NCBI RefSeq assembly: GCF_050908995.1
Contig: NC_135132.1
Coordinates: 2,599,001-2,663,000 of the forward strand
Length of the DNA stretch: 64,000 nucleotides
Source of the DNA: Andrena cerasifolii
Lineage: Eukaryota > Arthropoda > Insecta > Hymenoptera > Andrenidae
Direction of reading: 5' to 3'
Position numbers and translations under genes: made by a program. Of this stretch, positions 42,640 through 53,821 are shown one piece after another. A model generated the notes under the pieces. It made no database searches. It was given only the letters and a program-made list of their open reading frames with translations, and was not told where the DNA came from. How positions within the stretch are numbered: position 1 is the stretch's first letter; each line of letters opens with the position of its first letter.

Positions 42640-45009
42640 GCGTTTGATAAATCGCATACTTTGGAATAAGTTTATACACTTATTCCAAATATCTGTGGCG
42701 TTACTTTCGTTATCCAAAATGGCCCTACTATTGACACTGTCGAAAAGTGAATTTAAATTTAGAAATCATATCGCCGTATCTATTCCCGAAGCTCACATCT
42801 TTCTGGATTTACAAGCACTTTCCGCCTCAGTAGTGCTCATAAGTTCCATAAGAGATGCTACTTTACGCGAGAAGACTTGTGTACAATATTTGACACGCAT
42901 CGTCTGAGAATGCCGAGCTGCAACGAATAATGTATTAAAAAGCATATGATCCCATGTAAAATAACAAAATTGGCCTGCATATGTCCTCTACGCGTCCACA
43001 TAGGAAATACATACCCCCGGAAACCATTTCTCTTTTGTCTGACACATTTTTACCCTATGTACACTTTTCTTTAATTCTGTTAAATATTTGCGAAATATTT
43101 CAGTTTCTGGACAGTGGGTCTGGGATACATTCGATGTGCTTACGGGTAAACGGGCATTCGGATCGTGTTTCTGCTTCCCCTACTTTTTGTATGTTGTATG
43201 AGTGTGTTATGTGAATGTATTGTATGATTGTGTTAATATTAAGTGAATTATTAACATTATATTAAAAACATTTTATATATAAATAATTCTGTGTATTTTA
43301 CTTACCCGACAGTATTGTCGAAGAACTTCGATGATCGCCTCACACACTTCCGGCACAATGGACGATATTACTTGTTTCGATATTTTGAATAGATACATTA
43401 AACTGGCATAAGAATCACCTGTAGCCAAGTATCTAAGCGTGACAGCTAATCGTATAGTGGGCGGAATTGCAAGACGACAATTTGTGTCTTTCTTTGCTAT
43501 TTTTGGAGCCACTAAAGTCAGGAGCTCTTCAAAATCAGATTTTGTCATTCGCACAAAATTAATAAAACTACCTCTGTCATTTAATAGAAACTGTGACATT
43601 AAATCGTCACCGTAATGTTCTCCATTTCTCAAAAACGCCTTTTTCCACCAACGCCTTTTTCTTTTTCTTTTGGTGGATGCTATTACAATGAACGCGGCGC
43701 CAACACCCATAGCTATTGACGGATTCATGGCTACTAAATAGAGTTTGAAATGGACCCGAAGGGTCTTGGTCATAACGTGGGGGACACAAGTTGCCGAGTC
43801 GCCGGACACAAGTCGCTGGATACCAGCCGCTCGGTAAAAGTCGCTGGAGACAAGCCGATGCATCCCAGCGAGTCGCCAGGCGACCCGCTGGAGTCGCTGG
43901 CCATAAAGTTGCCGGCGATTATCACCCAGTCTATACGAGCCTTTAATTCTACTTGGAACGACATGCTGTTCCGTAATATTGACTAAAGTTCTAAAATCAC
44001 CTCTACACCGATCAATGAAATAAGTATCCTCGAAGTGGGACCATTTTGCTGTTCTTTCTACACCGTCCAGAGTATAACGAAGATCCTTCGTTAACAAATT
44101 ATTTCTAATACATTTTAATAAATGAGGCGGATCAAACAGTGGTACTATCTTTTGTTCATCTACCATGATGAACCCCTCTTCAGCCGACTTGCAATCTCTT
44201 TTCGTGTCGAAATCGCGCGTACATTTGTTGACCCTTGATCGCAAACCGAAGCAACAACTCTTAAGCGTATAAGAGTGCATTCCCGTACTATGGCCTTAAA
44301 TGTACGCGCTATCGACTCCCATGAAGCGGTGCCCCTACAAAAGGAGTACGACACTGTTTGCTTCCACGGTTTATCTCCAAATATCCCTCTTAACATAAAG
44401 ACCTGAACATGGTCTGCAATGTCTCTATTACGCGAAAACCCGAAATCTACTAGTCCCTCTACAATATCGGATTTGACATTATAATGAAGCCGGGGACTAA
44501 GCTTCATTTCGTAAAATACCAAGATGCAATATCTGTACCGCGAATCCTCGAAATTGTCGAGTATATTTTCGATGCTGTTGAAGACAGACTTACTAATACC
44601 GGGAGATACAATGATTTTAGTGACCAGTTTTCTTAAGGTCTCTGTGCTTGGTAAGAGGAAAATATTGGAAAGGTATCGATAAACCTTTGGACTTTGCTTC
44701 AGCAATGAAAGCGCCAAAATTTTGTTATCTAAATTGTAATGTCTATTGAACTTAGATCGTCCCATGTTACGGACTTGTAATGCAAAAAAGTCTCGCACAG
44801 TTGATGGCAGACTTTCAATGCGTTCCGCAAAGCCACGTTTTAGCAACATTTCGGTATGTTGCAAACGTTCCTTACATTCTATATGGCGTTTACGCATTTG
44901 TCTCCTTGTTTTCATCAAGGAGACAATTACCTTATACTGCCGCACCTCTTCTGGAGAAAGGCTGGATCTCCTACTTGCCCTGAACAATTTCAGCACAGGT
45001 GCTAAATAG
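42640..45009 (-). pseudogene. P-element transposase, interrupted and frameshifted
   Basis: The minus strand from about 44996 reads LSPEEVRQYKVIVSLMKTRR, GRSKFNRHYNLDNKILALSL, LPSTETLRKLV, HYNVKSDIVEGLVDFGFSRN, SYSFCRGTASWESIARTFK and VVASVCDQGSTNV (a catalytic Asp block of P/THAP9-type transposases). After a frameshift near 44190: IVPLFDPPHLLKCIRNNLLT and KWSHFEDTYFIDRCRGDFRT, ending at PSRIK (about 43957). The continuation TMRVKYCTQVFSRKVASLME lies at about 42905-42840, so about 1.05 kb was inserted between. The N-terminal THAP finger is absent and the 5' side abuts T21 copy B. Clearly non-functional. Confidence 0.8.
43306..43728 (-). pseudogene. PIF/Harbinger transposase, first exon, inside the P element
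   Basis: From an ATG at 43728 the frame reads MNPSIAMGVGAAFIVIAST, KRRWWKKAFLRNGEHYGDDL, SFINFVRMTKSDFEELLTLV and IPPTIRLAVTLRYLATGDSY, then ISSIVPEVCEAIIEVLRQYC. This is the N-terminal HTH part that precedes the DDE_4 domain in Harbinger elements. The 423-bp exon ends at a good donor (GG|GTAAGT). No second exon with the catalytic residues is visible, so this is a fragment. A short repeat-rich patch (43770-43930, 'agtcgctgga' variants) separates it from the P-element break. Confidence 0.75.
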
Positions 45010-45082
45010 TAAAAAGTAACACAATTTATGCATGCAAAAAAAAACTGAATTTTTTTAAGGGAGTTTTAAGAGGAACTGGATT

Positions 45083-46480
45083 TTGGATAAAACAACCAAG
45101 GAAATCCGAGCCACAACATCATCAGATGCTAATTTCCCATATTCACTCCCACCTGGCAATAGTTATTCACAGTCAGTTTCCCAATCAATATTTTCCGATC
45201 TCAGTACTACAAATGCCATTTCACTTGGCATTAATTCCCAACCTTCTGTTAATATCACTCAGAGTGATGTAGGATTTCTCGAGAATGTGGAAGAAATTGA
45301 AAATTTCGCCACATTCGAAAATTCTCAGACCACCGATAGTCCCAATTTATCCCAGTCATTAGCAGAGTGGGTTGTACAACATAATATTTCGCATCAAGCT
45401 ATTAACGCTTTATTACCCATTTTAAAGAAATCAATATCAAGTCATTTACCCTCGGATGCCAGGACCCTTTTAAAAACTCCCAGGACTGTAGCGATTAGAC
45501 GTGTCGAACCAGGGCATTATTACCATTTTGGTTTAGAATCCACCATTTTAAAACTCGCTCAGTCTCTAGATTTATCCCGTATCAAAGACAATACAATTTA
45601 TATTAACATCAATGTGGACGGTTTACGACTTTGTAATAGTTCCAAGAGTCAAGTTCACCCCATTTTAGGCTGCATTGAAGGATACAATGAAGTAGGTATG
45701 ATTGGTACATATCATGGGTTTGAAAAGACTAATGATGCCAACTTTTTGAAGATCTAATTAATAATGGAATTTCTATATATCACTTAAAAATAAAATCACT
45801 TATATGCGATGTACCTGCCAAATCCTTTCTTAAATATACCAAAGGCCATGCCGGCTATTCCTCTTGCACTAAATGCCACATCGTAGGTAAGAATATAGAC
45901 AAGAGAACGTGCTTTCCTGAGACGGAAAATATCAGTTTAAGGACAGATGTTGATTTCAGATCCAAAACTGACCCAGACCACCATTCTGGAACTTTGATCA
46001 TAGAAAAAATTCCTGGCATCCACATGATTAATTCGTTTCCGCTAGACTACATGCACCTCATTTGTCTCGGCGTAGTCAAAAAATTAGTTTCTCTGTGGTG
46101 TTGTGGCAAACGCCGTACCAAAATATCACAATTATCGCAAAACAACATATCATTGACTTTAATAAATCTATCCACCAGCATGCCAAGGGAATTTATGAGA
46201 AAACCTCGAAGCTTGGATGTTTTAAAACGGTGGAAAGCAACTGAATTCCGTCAATTTTTATTATACACAGGGCCAGTAGTTTTATTAAACAATATAACTC
46301 CCGATAGATATTTAAATTTTCTTACTCTTTACGCCGCATTTGTCATCTTGTCGCACAGAAAATATTTTGATCATCTCGATTATGCAATAGAATTATTAGA
46401 GTATTTTGTTGAAACCTTTAAATCATTATATGAACCAAAACACGTCTCACACAACGTCCATAATCTGTTAGAAACTACTT
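45083..46480 (+). pseudogene. T21-family transposase-domain protein, N-terminal and central part (copy B)
   Basis: ATTSSDANFPYSLPPGNSYS, LENVEEIENFATFENSQTTD, LAEWVVQHNISHQAINALLP and YININVDGLRLCNSSKSQVH run to a stop at 45757. One base out of frame the protein continues FEDLINNGISIYHLKIKSLI, CDVPAKSFLKYTKGHAGYSS, then IPGIHMINSFPLDYMHLICL, RKPRSLDVLKRWKATEFRQF and LLYTGPVVLL. It breaks off at HVSHNVHNLL (about 46475), exactly where the DUF4817 element begins. DVDGLRL/YMHLICLG-type motifs are conserved with copy A. The single-base frameshift near 45750 and the loss of the C-terminus make it a pseudogene. Function beyond 'transposase-like' is not certain. Confidence 0.65.
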
Positions 46481-48020
46481 GGGGTAGAGGAAGTTGCTTG
46501 AAAAAAATCCTGTCAGTCAGCTAGCAATCTCGTTCCAGAAATGTACTCTGCTGAAGAATATTACGCGATGTTATGGGTGTAAGCCCAGGACAACGGGGAC
46601 GCAAGTGCTACTGTGCGAGTGTTGGCACGGGAATACCCGCGCATCGAAACCCCAAGCGAGGGTACGATTAGGCGGTTGGCGTCAAGATTACACTCGACGG
46701 GGTGGATGATACCGCGAGGCAGTGACATGGGTAGAAAAGAACATGTTGGACGCCATAGACGACGACCCGACCGTCAGCGTGCGCGACTTGAGCCGCCGCC
46801 TACAGTAAGTCACAGTACAAACTAACTGCATCAATTATTAATTAAGGGAAACGAATGTCATGTAATAATGGATGTTTCTGCATTTTCTTCCAGTGTCAGC
46901 AGAATGACGGTACACCGAACTATGAGGGAAAACATGTTGCATCCGTACAGCTATGTACGGGTGTAACATTTGCACCCCAGGGATGGCGACCAGCGGGTTG
47001 AGGGTTCAGTGTGGTTGTTGGGAGAAATGCAACGGAATCCGTCGTTCTGCAAATACATATTGCGGACGCACTCTTCAATAGGGAAGGGTGCTTCAATTCC
47101 CACAATCGGCATTTGTGGAGAGACCAGAATCCACTAGCGCTTCGAACACGCACAGCACAAGTCCGTTGGTCGATTAATGTATCGGCCGGCATTTGTGGTG
47201 ATTACATCGTTAGGCCGTACATGCTGCCAGACAGGATGGACGGCCCAGCGTATAATGTGTTTTTAGAGCATGTTCTGCCGGATATCATGAACCATATTCC
47301 AAATGAGATCCGACGGAACATGTTCTATCAGCAAGACGGGGATGGACCTCACTACGCCACAATTGCCCGCGACTACCTAAATCAAACCTTCCAGGACAGG
47401 TGGATCGGCCGCGGCGGTCCTGTTGCGTGGCCCCCACGGTCACCGGATATGACCCCGCTGGATTTTTTCTTCTGGGGCTACCTGAAGGTAATTTCATTAT
47501 TGCTGTTACTTTTTCTTATAAGTATTCTTTTTTTACTTACGTTTTGTATTTGTTGTACAACAATCATTTCAGGATGAGGTGTACCGTCAGCCAGTGGATA
47601 CACTGGAAGACATAGTTGTTCGAATTCACGCTGCAGTAGCAAATATTACGCCGCAAACATTGCTGGCCGTCCAAAGGCAAGTGATTGTACGCGCTGAGGC
47701 GTGCATAGACGCTGAGGGTGGTCACATCGAGCAACTGCTCAAATAACAGTAATCGGCCCCTTTCGGGGCCACCAATTTTATAACGTAGGAACAACACGTT
47801 CCATGAAAAGTAAATTAAGTGATCAGTGTTAGTGGCCGTGCAGTGAAGTGAATATTCGGTACATTAACCCGGATGCACTTGACGTTGCGATCCTTACCTT
47901 CGGGTGGTGTTATACCTGCGATCAGCTGAGCACTGGGCGCTACCCTACCATAAATCTTTTCGTCCACCGATAACCAGGATCGGTACAGTGACCCAGTGAC
48001 ACAGGTTTCCGAAAAGAAAG
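46477..48020 (+). pseudogene. DUF4817/DDE_3 transposon, copy B
   Basis: Begins at 'ctacttggggtagaggaagt', shared with the start of copy A (20490). HTH region: EYYAMLWV then DNGDASAT and VLAREYPRIETPSEGTIRRL. An intron with GTAAGTCACAGTACAA at about 46805 and acceptor near 46892 precedes VSRMTVHRTM. DDE_3: MPDRMDGPAYNVFLEHVLPD-type sequence, MFYQQDGDGPHYATIARDYL and SPDMTPLDFFFWGYLK. A second intron (47488-47572) is followed by DEVYRQPVDTLEDIVVRIHA and the end HIEQLLK at 47745. Multiple frameshifts and a stop after MLWV disable it. The tail (47746-48020) is shared with copy A, including the hairpin 'ggcccctttcggggcc'. Confidence 0.75.
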
Positions 48021-48744
48021 GAAAGGAAGGTCCGAAATGGTGAGTTTTATTTAATTTATTGGTGATTATTAGGTGTAGAAATAAATTCTTTCCGATTTTA
48101 GGGTACAATAACAGTTCGATTTAAAAAAATATGAAAACAACTCAATCATCGAAATAATTTCCATTATTGTTAATTACCTTCGAGAATTTTTCTGGTAGCT
48201 TACGAATAACACCGCGATAGAAATTTGGTAGCTTTGTACTGATTATGTAAATCCAATCGGAAAGAATTTATTCATACACCTAATATTATTTTTTAAATTT
48301 AGTTATGTTGGCCGTTATTAAACTACGGATTTTTACCTCAATAACGAATTACGATCACTTGTCGTAAATTTTCTGGTACATTACCTTTTCGTTTATGCCT
48401 TATTGGAAAATGAAATTTACGTATTTCTTGTCCTCTCACTTGAAACAATTAGTATTTAAGATTCTGCTTTAAAAAAAAACTGTAACGCGGTTTCTTTCGA
48501 TGAATGCCGACTTGCTTGTTCGTATGTTCGTAGTACAAGCGCAGCCGCCTACCGCTTAGCCAACGCTACCGCGGGAGTTCGGGCAGAAGGCGCGCGCTCT
48601 GATTGGTCGGGGGTTTTCGTTAATATCTCGTTAACAAAGCTTCGGACAATATTTTCGCTAAGGAAAAATTTGTTTCAAATCACCCCCTAAGTCACCCCTT
48701 TCAAGGAACTCCGACATTTTGGGGCACCCTGTATACCAGCGATT
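48021..48744. other. Non-coding; inverted patch and a mariner-type end
   Basis: 'gtgtagaaataaattctttccgat' (48072-48095) is inverted at 48253-48285. 'gacattttggggcaccctgt' at 48713-48732, read on the other strand as ACAGGGTGCCCCAAAATGTC, is a common insect Tc1/mariner-type terminus. No gene. Confidence 0.4.
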
Positions 48745-49080
48745 TCGATCTTATTCTGCGATCTTCAAGCGTTTGTAGCTCAGAGCAACGTTGACCGATT
48801 TAGATGGATTTTTCAGTATGCGTAGGTATATCTTATTTGAATCTAGAAAGGTCATTTTTAAAATTTTCATTAAAAGCTCACCTAAAAAAGTTTGAAAAAC
48901 CGTTTTTTTTCTTGTTATTTCGAAATTTCCACATTTTTTAAAACGGCGAACACACGATATACCTATTATAGTAAACCGATCTTTCTAACTTCTAAAAAAA
49001 ACCGCACTCGTTTAGTTCAATTTTTGTAAAAAGTTATGCGATTTTAAAGGGTGCATATGTTTACGTTTGTCTGCCACTGT
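48745..49080. mobile_element. Half copy of the intron-1 foldback family
   Basis: 'cttattctgcgatcttcaag', 'tagctcagagcaacgttgac', 'tctaacttctaaaaaaaacc' and the terminus 'ctgccactgt' follow the order of the right arm of the 5343-6026 element, with substitutions. The opposing arm is missing. Confidence 0.7.
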
Positions 49081-49960
49081 GTGCTATAACTACTACTCTA
49101 AGTCTACCGTATATTCTATAAAATCCGATATGTATTAAGTACTCTAACATATGTTATATTTATATATTTTATGTATGGTATGGTATGTAATTCCCATTTA
49201 TCCCTCGCCTGTCGTTTTCTCCTCTTACAACTACGCCTTTTCCGCTCTCGTCTCCTCCCCTTTCCTCCGCCTTCGACTTCCATTTCCTTTCTTTCACTCC
49301 ATATATTTTATGTATTGTACATATATTTTAAGTGCGTATGCGATCTGTGTATTCTGTGTACACTATGTATACTTTGCTTTGTATATTCCAACCAACTACA
49401 GGTATATTCGCAGCTTATTGTACGTGCATTCAGTAGTCATTTCGCGGATGCACGTACCAGTAATTTGATTACAGAAATATAATAATTTCATTTATAATTT
49501 ATAACAAATAGTATAATAATATTACGGATTGTAGTTTTTCAATATTTGTAAACACACATAGTGTAATGCAGTGGATGATATAATTTGTAGTGTACTGTAA
49601 CGAAATAAATGGAAATACATTTTTATCAAATTTCATTTTATTTTAATCGTATCGATAACCGTCTTCAACACCGTCCCAATGCATTTAGCCTAATTTAGAC
49701 CCTACATATATATACAAACCCTCAGGATGTACCATATTCGGGTCCATATAATTTCTCATTCCCCGCATAGATTTTCGGAAAGAAACTCGCGCTCCGAAAC
49801 ACATCTTTCCACATTTCAATTCATTTTAGGCTAGTTCTTGAACTGGACGCTGTCCATAAGCAGAGGGCGCTACGCCTAGTCTTCAAATTAGGAGTCGGAA
49901 ATACACTTTCACTAAAATACTCTTTGAGACTGAAATGCACCTAATAGTATAGACGACGTT
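49081..49960. other. No gene recognised
   Basis: AT-rich sequence with two overlapping open frames at 49151-49482 that have low-complexity, TATGTA-derived composition. Nothing supportable. Confidence 0.3.
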
Positions 49961-49964
49961 CTAT

Positions 49965-50500
49965 AGATGGCGCTAAAAATCGGATGGCGCTAAAAAACCT
50001 AACCTAACATACGACGTCTTGAAACACATCCCCAAGACGTCCTTAGGACATTGTATAGATGGCGCTACTGTAGTTACACAATTTCCCTAAAACGTCCCGA
50101 AACCGTCTATAGACATCCTAGAGCCGTCCACAGACGTCCCGGGGACATTTTGTTACCAATCGGGACATTCAGACCTACAGTCCTAGAACGGACCTAAAAT
50201 AGACGTCCTCGGGATGTTGTGTGCTGTGTGGGTTTCATAGTCAGTTCTTAAGCCCACACAGCACACAACCGTCCTCAAAACGTCCCGGGGACGTTCGTCC
50301 CAGACGTACCGGACGTCCCGGGGAAGTCCTGAATTAACCCATGAAAGGCTTATATAGGTCCTCCGAACGACGAATGTTACCAAATAATTGGTCCCGGGTA
50401 CGTCTCGCACACAGCACACAGCTGTCCTAAAAGCGTCCCAGGGACGTCCGCCCCAGTCGTTCGGGACCTCCCGAATTTCCCACGAACGGCTTACAAAAAA
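49965..50500. repeat. Repeat family rich in GACGTCCCGGGGACGT palindromes
   Basis: Motifs 'gacgtcccggggacatttt' (50125), 'aacgtcccggggacgttcgt' (50279) and 'gcgtcccagggacgtccg' (50436) recur. 'tgtgctgtgtggg' at 50220 is inverted as 'cccacacagcacaca' at 50252, and 'agatggcgctaaaa' is duplicated at 49973-49996. Probably a non-autonomous element of unknown class. Confidence 0.55.
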
Positions 50501-50832
50501 AGTTATCGATAAATTAGGTCAAATGCAGCTCTTTAAAAACCGTAAGTAGGGCGCATTTAAGATGGTTATCGATACCGATTGATTATAATATAAATTTAAT
50601 GAAACAAAGGGTTATCAAAATGAAATCAAAATTAATAAAAATTCATTTCTATTTACAGTTGTTTTTATTAACATACTTCAAAAAAGGAGGAGGTTCTCAA
50701 TTCGACAAGTATATATATTTTTTTTATCACTGCTATTGTTACATGTCTTGGTTTATAAAATATATCATTCGTCGTATGTTTAAAAATATTTAAGAGCTTT
50801 AGGAACGATGACTATGGGGAAGGAAAAAGACA

Positions 50833-51190
50833 GGCGCGAATCTAAAATCCAGCACTCTGAGATTTTGAGGGAAGACCAGGCACGAATATTAAATCCGTCA
50901 CTCTGGGGATTTTGAGGGAACTCAGGCGCGAATCTTGAATCCAGCACTCTGAGCGTTTTGAAGGAACTTAGGCGCGAATATTAAATCCGTCACACTGAGG
51001 GTTTGGAAGGAACTTAGGCGCGAATATTGAATTCGTCACACTGAGGGTTTGGAAGGAATTCAGGCGCGAATCTATAATCCAGCACACTGAGGGTTTTGAA
51101 GGAGAGGAACGTCAGGCGCGAATCTTGAATCCAGCACACTGAGGGTTTTGAAGGGGATCAGGCGCGAATATTAAATCCGTCACTCTAATC
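50833..51190. repeat. 46-bp minisatellite, 8 copies
   Basis: 'ggcgcgaatcttgaatccag'-type starts at 50833, 50879, 50925, 50971, 51017, 51063, 51115 and 51161 (46 bp apart, one 52-bp step). Ends with 'cgaccagggaaggt', the same boundary as the 43-bp array at 41.9 kb. Confidence 0.92.
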
Positions 51191-51199
51191 GACCAGGGA

Positions 51200-51946
51200 A
51201 GGTTTTAAAAGGCGAATACACACCCTGAAAACACCTGTTAGGTCTTATTTTGGTTTTGGCTCGGTAATTGGATTTACCGTCATATATATATATATAAAAG
51301 AAACCACACGTAATATTTCTGAGTATTATTCGGCTCATGCAATAGTATGTTTGTAAACAGAGTAAACGTCTCGCGTTCACTAACAGAAATCAGCTGTTGC
51401 GGCAGCTTGTTTGTTTGGGATTTTTGTAACCAAAGGGTGCACACAATAATTCAAAGCGTGATTTAAAACTAAGCGGTTTATTAATAATGCTTGAGATTTT
51501 GAGCATTGGCACATGACATTGATATAGATGGTAATTAATCACAATATGAAAATATGAATATGAAGTACATAGATATAAGCAAATGAGATTATTATAGAAA
51601 CAATAAGCGTTGCTAATACGAAATATAAATGATCGCAATAAGCTTTAGAATGCAATATAACATGGAATACAATAAGAATAGTAATGCAAAAATATATATA
51701 CACAAAGAAAGCATTAATGAGAATATATATAAGTAGGTAATAAACGTTAGTAATACAAAATAATGAAGGTTCGCAATAAGCTTTGATAGACAAAATAATA
51801 ATAGTCAATGGTATGGAGATGAATAACAATATTAATAATTATAATTGCTTACGGTAGTTGCCGTAGAGCACTGATTTTAACACGTTTGGAATCATCCAAT
51901 TATAAGCTTTTCGTAGTAAAATTTAATCGTTCACGTACTTTCGTGA
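51200..51946 (-). mobile_element. LTR-like module, copy 2
   Basis: Homologous in order with 41950-42620 and almost identical at 51744-51946 to 39822-40035. On the minus strand AATAAACCG (about 51477) is followed by CCCAAACAAACA at about 51411, like an LTR end. 'gctgccgcaacagctgattt' next to it could be a primer-binding region, but no tRNA match is claimed. No retrotransposon genes nearby. Confidence 0.5.
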
Positions 51947-52180
51947 GGCCTCCCACCATAATTCCCTCATTTTTGGAGGTGGGGGTAACAGCGACGTTGA
52001 GTTTTTAATCATTCGGGGGGTCTGGTACATCCGCGGCGTGTAGTCAGGCCCAGACTCCTCACTGCTTGAATATCTTTTTGGTTTGATTTTCCGCTTCTTT
52101 ACCTCCACGTCCGATTGAAGATCGCTGGTTTCTTCTGCTTTTCAGGCCTTTGCCCTCGCCGTGGCATAATCATCTGGATG
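51947..52180 (-). pseudogene. DUF4806-protein-like fragment
   Basis: The minus strand reads DDYATARAKA, a stop, KAEETSDLQSDVEVKKRKIK, PKRYSSSEESGPDYTPRM and LLPPPPKM. The 'YxxARxKxxKAEETSDLQSD' segment followed by a Lys/Arg-rich, Ser-rich tail resembles the N-terminal region of insect DUF4806 proteins. One internal stop. It abuts the LTR-like module at 51946. Pattern-based, moderate confidence. Confidence 0.4.
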
Positions 52181-52855
52181 AACACTTTATTAATTAATGG
52201 GTATACTAATTAGTCACTAATTAGTAAGTAAATATAATAATAATTTCAACGTACAATAGATTCCACCGGGAAAGACCGATACGGCCAGCTTCTCCCACGA
52301 TTCATCACGAAGCTCGCAGTTTTTGATTGCCAGTTATACGCGGCTAGGTTTGTAAGGTGGCCAATAACATACTCCTCCTCCTACCACCCAATCCGAGGGG
52401 AGTTCAGACACCGATCCATCAGAATGGAATTCGATGATGACCCATCCGGTATGTGCCATTTTTAATCCTGTATACACAAGTATTTGTGAAACAAAACATG
52501 TTTAGAAATTTGCTAGCGTGTATTCTTAGCTTGAAAGGTATAGCGACATTGAGATCAGAAAAAAATCAAAACTTGAATCATTAATATTATCGTCATAAAG
52601 ACATTCTAAAGACAGTACAAACATTGAATGAGCATATTCTAAGTTCACACATTAATATGCTATTTCTGCGACATTAAAAAGTAGAGAAGGACCCAAATTG
52701 CATTCTTCAGAAAGGGAATTTCCTAATTTTTAAGATTTATACGGGGATACACGAATACATTTAATAAGTTTTAAAATGCTATTTTATAATCCAAAATGAT
52801 GATAATTATCTGGTTTGATGCGATTAATTCTACATTTCTGGCCGTTTTGAAACCG
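52181..52855. other. No gene recognised
   Basis: AT-rich unassigned sequence. Confidence 0.3.
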
Positions 52856-52859
52856 ATCT

Positions 52860-53130
52860 TTATAAAATGTGGAGTAAATCATTTATTGCTCGATGTGAAA
52901 TTTTATGTGTTACAGCCCACTCTGCCAATGAAGAAGCTGAATTAGGACTACTCAATTCAGTTGAAAATTCTTCAGATGTCTGTGAATTTTCGAAGGAGGC
53001 ATAATTCTGAATATCTTCTAAATTCGGAGAAAATTCTACATTACTTGCGGTGATATTGGAAGAAGATTGCGAACTTTTTGGAGTAATTGGTATTTGGAGT
53101 AATTTCTTTACTTTTTGGAAGTTTTTTTTA
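52860..53130 (-). pseudogene. T21-family fragment (fourth copy)
   Basis: In one minus-strand frame: EDIQNYASFENSQTSEEFST, ELSSPNSASSLAEWAVTHK and ISHRAINDLLHIL then a stop. This aligns by eye with copy B (EEIENFATFENSQTTD … LAEWVVQHNISHQAINALLP). Only the segment just after the Ser/Thr-rich N-terminus survives. Too short to be noticed by length. Confidence 0.7.
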
Positions 53131-53820
53131 ATGGGTTCTAATAATGAAATAACATAATATTATAACTTTAGATATTGAAAAGGTAATAAAAATTGTGGTT
53201 TAATCAATTTAACAATTATAATTTAGTTCATTTAATTTATCATTTCAGATCGAGGCACCAGAGCTGGACAAGCAAAACGACGTCAAGGAAACTTTATGCA
53301 TTTCTTATTAAAATTAAGCAGCGCAGAGTATCCTTGGATGAGGAGGGGCGGGGCAGGAGGGGGGGGGGGCAATTAATGTACTAATGTATTTACTTAATTA
53401 AAAATTTTATTTGAAGAATCTTTGTTTCATTTAATTCATTCCTTGTTTCTTTATATTAATTATTAATATCATTAATATCACATTATTTATATTTATATTA
53501 AAGTTACAGTATATTTTGTAAATCAATTACACACTTCACTTTGTAGTCGCTGATTGCTCTTTCAGCTGTTGAAATAATTCTCTTCATGTGCATCGTTAAA
53601 TGAAATAGGACACATTTACTTATTATTTATAAATTATCATACGTACTCATATGTCAAGATAATTGAATGAATAATTGCGTATGCAAAACCCTACCTGCAA
53701 ATTGGTGTGTACTTAGCCTGACGTAGATCACTGCATCATCTTCTGCTTCAATTATCTGTAAATATATGTAAATAAATAGAAATATAGTGACCTTTTTTGC
53801 TATAGTAAGTGTAGTTACTA
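53131..53820. other. No gene recognised; poly-G run near 53360
   Basis: A plausible acceptor 'catttcag' at 53249 precedes a short open frame (GTRAGQAKRRQGNFMHFLLK) that I cannot assign. Otherwise AT-rich. Confidence 0.3.
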
Positions 53821-53821
53821 G

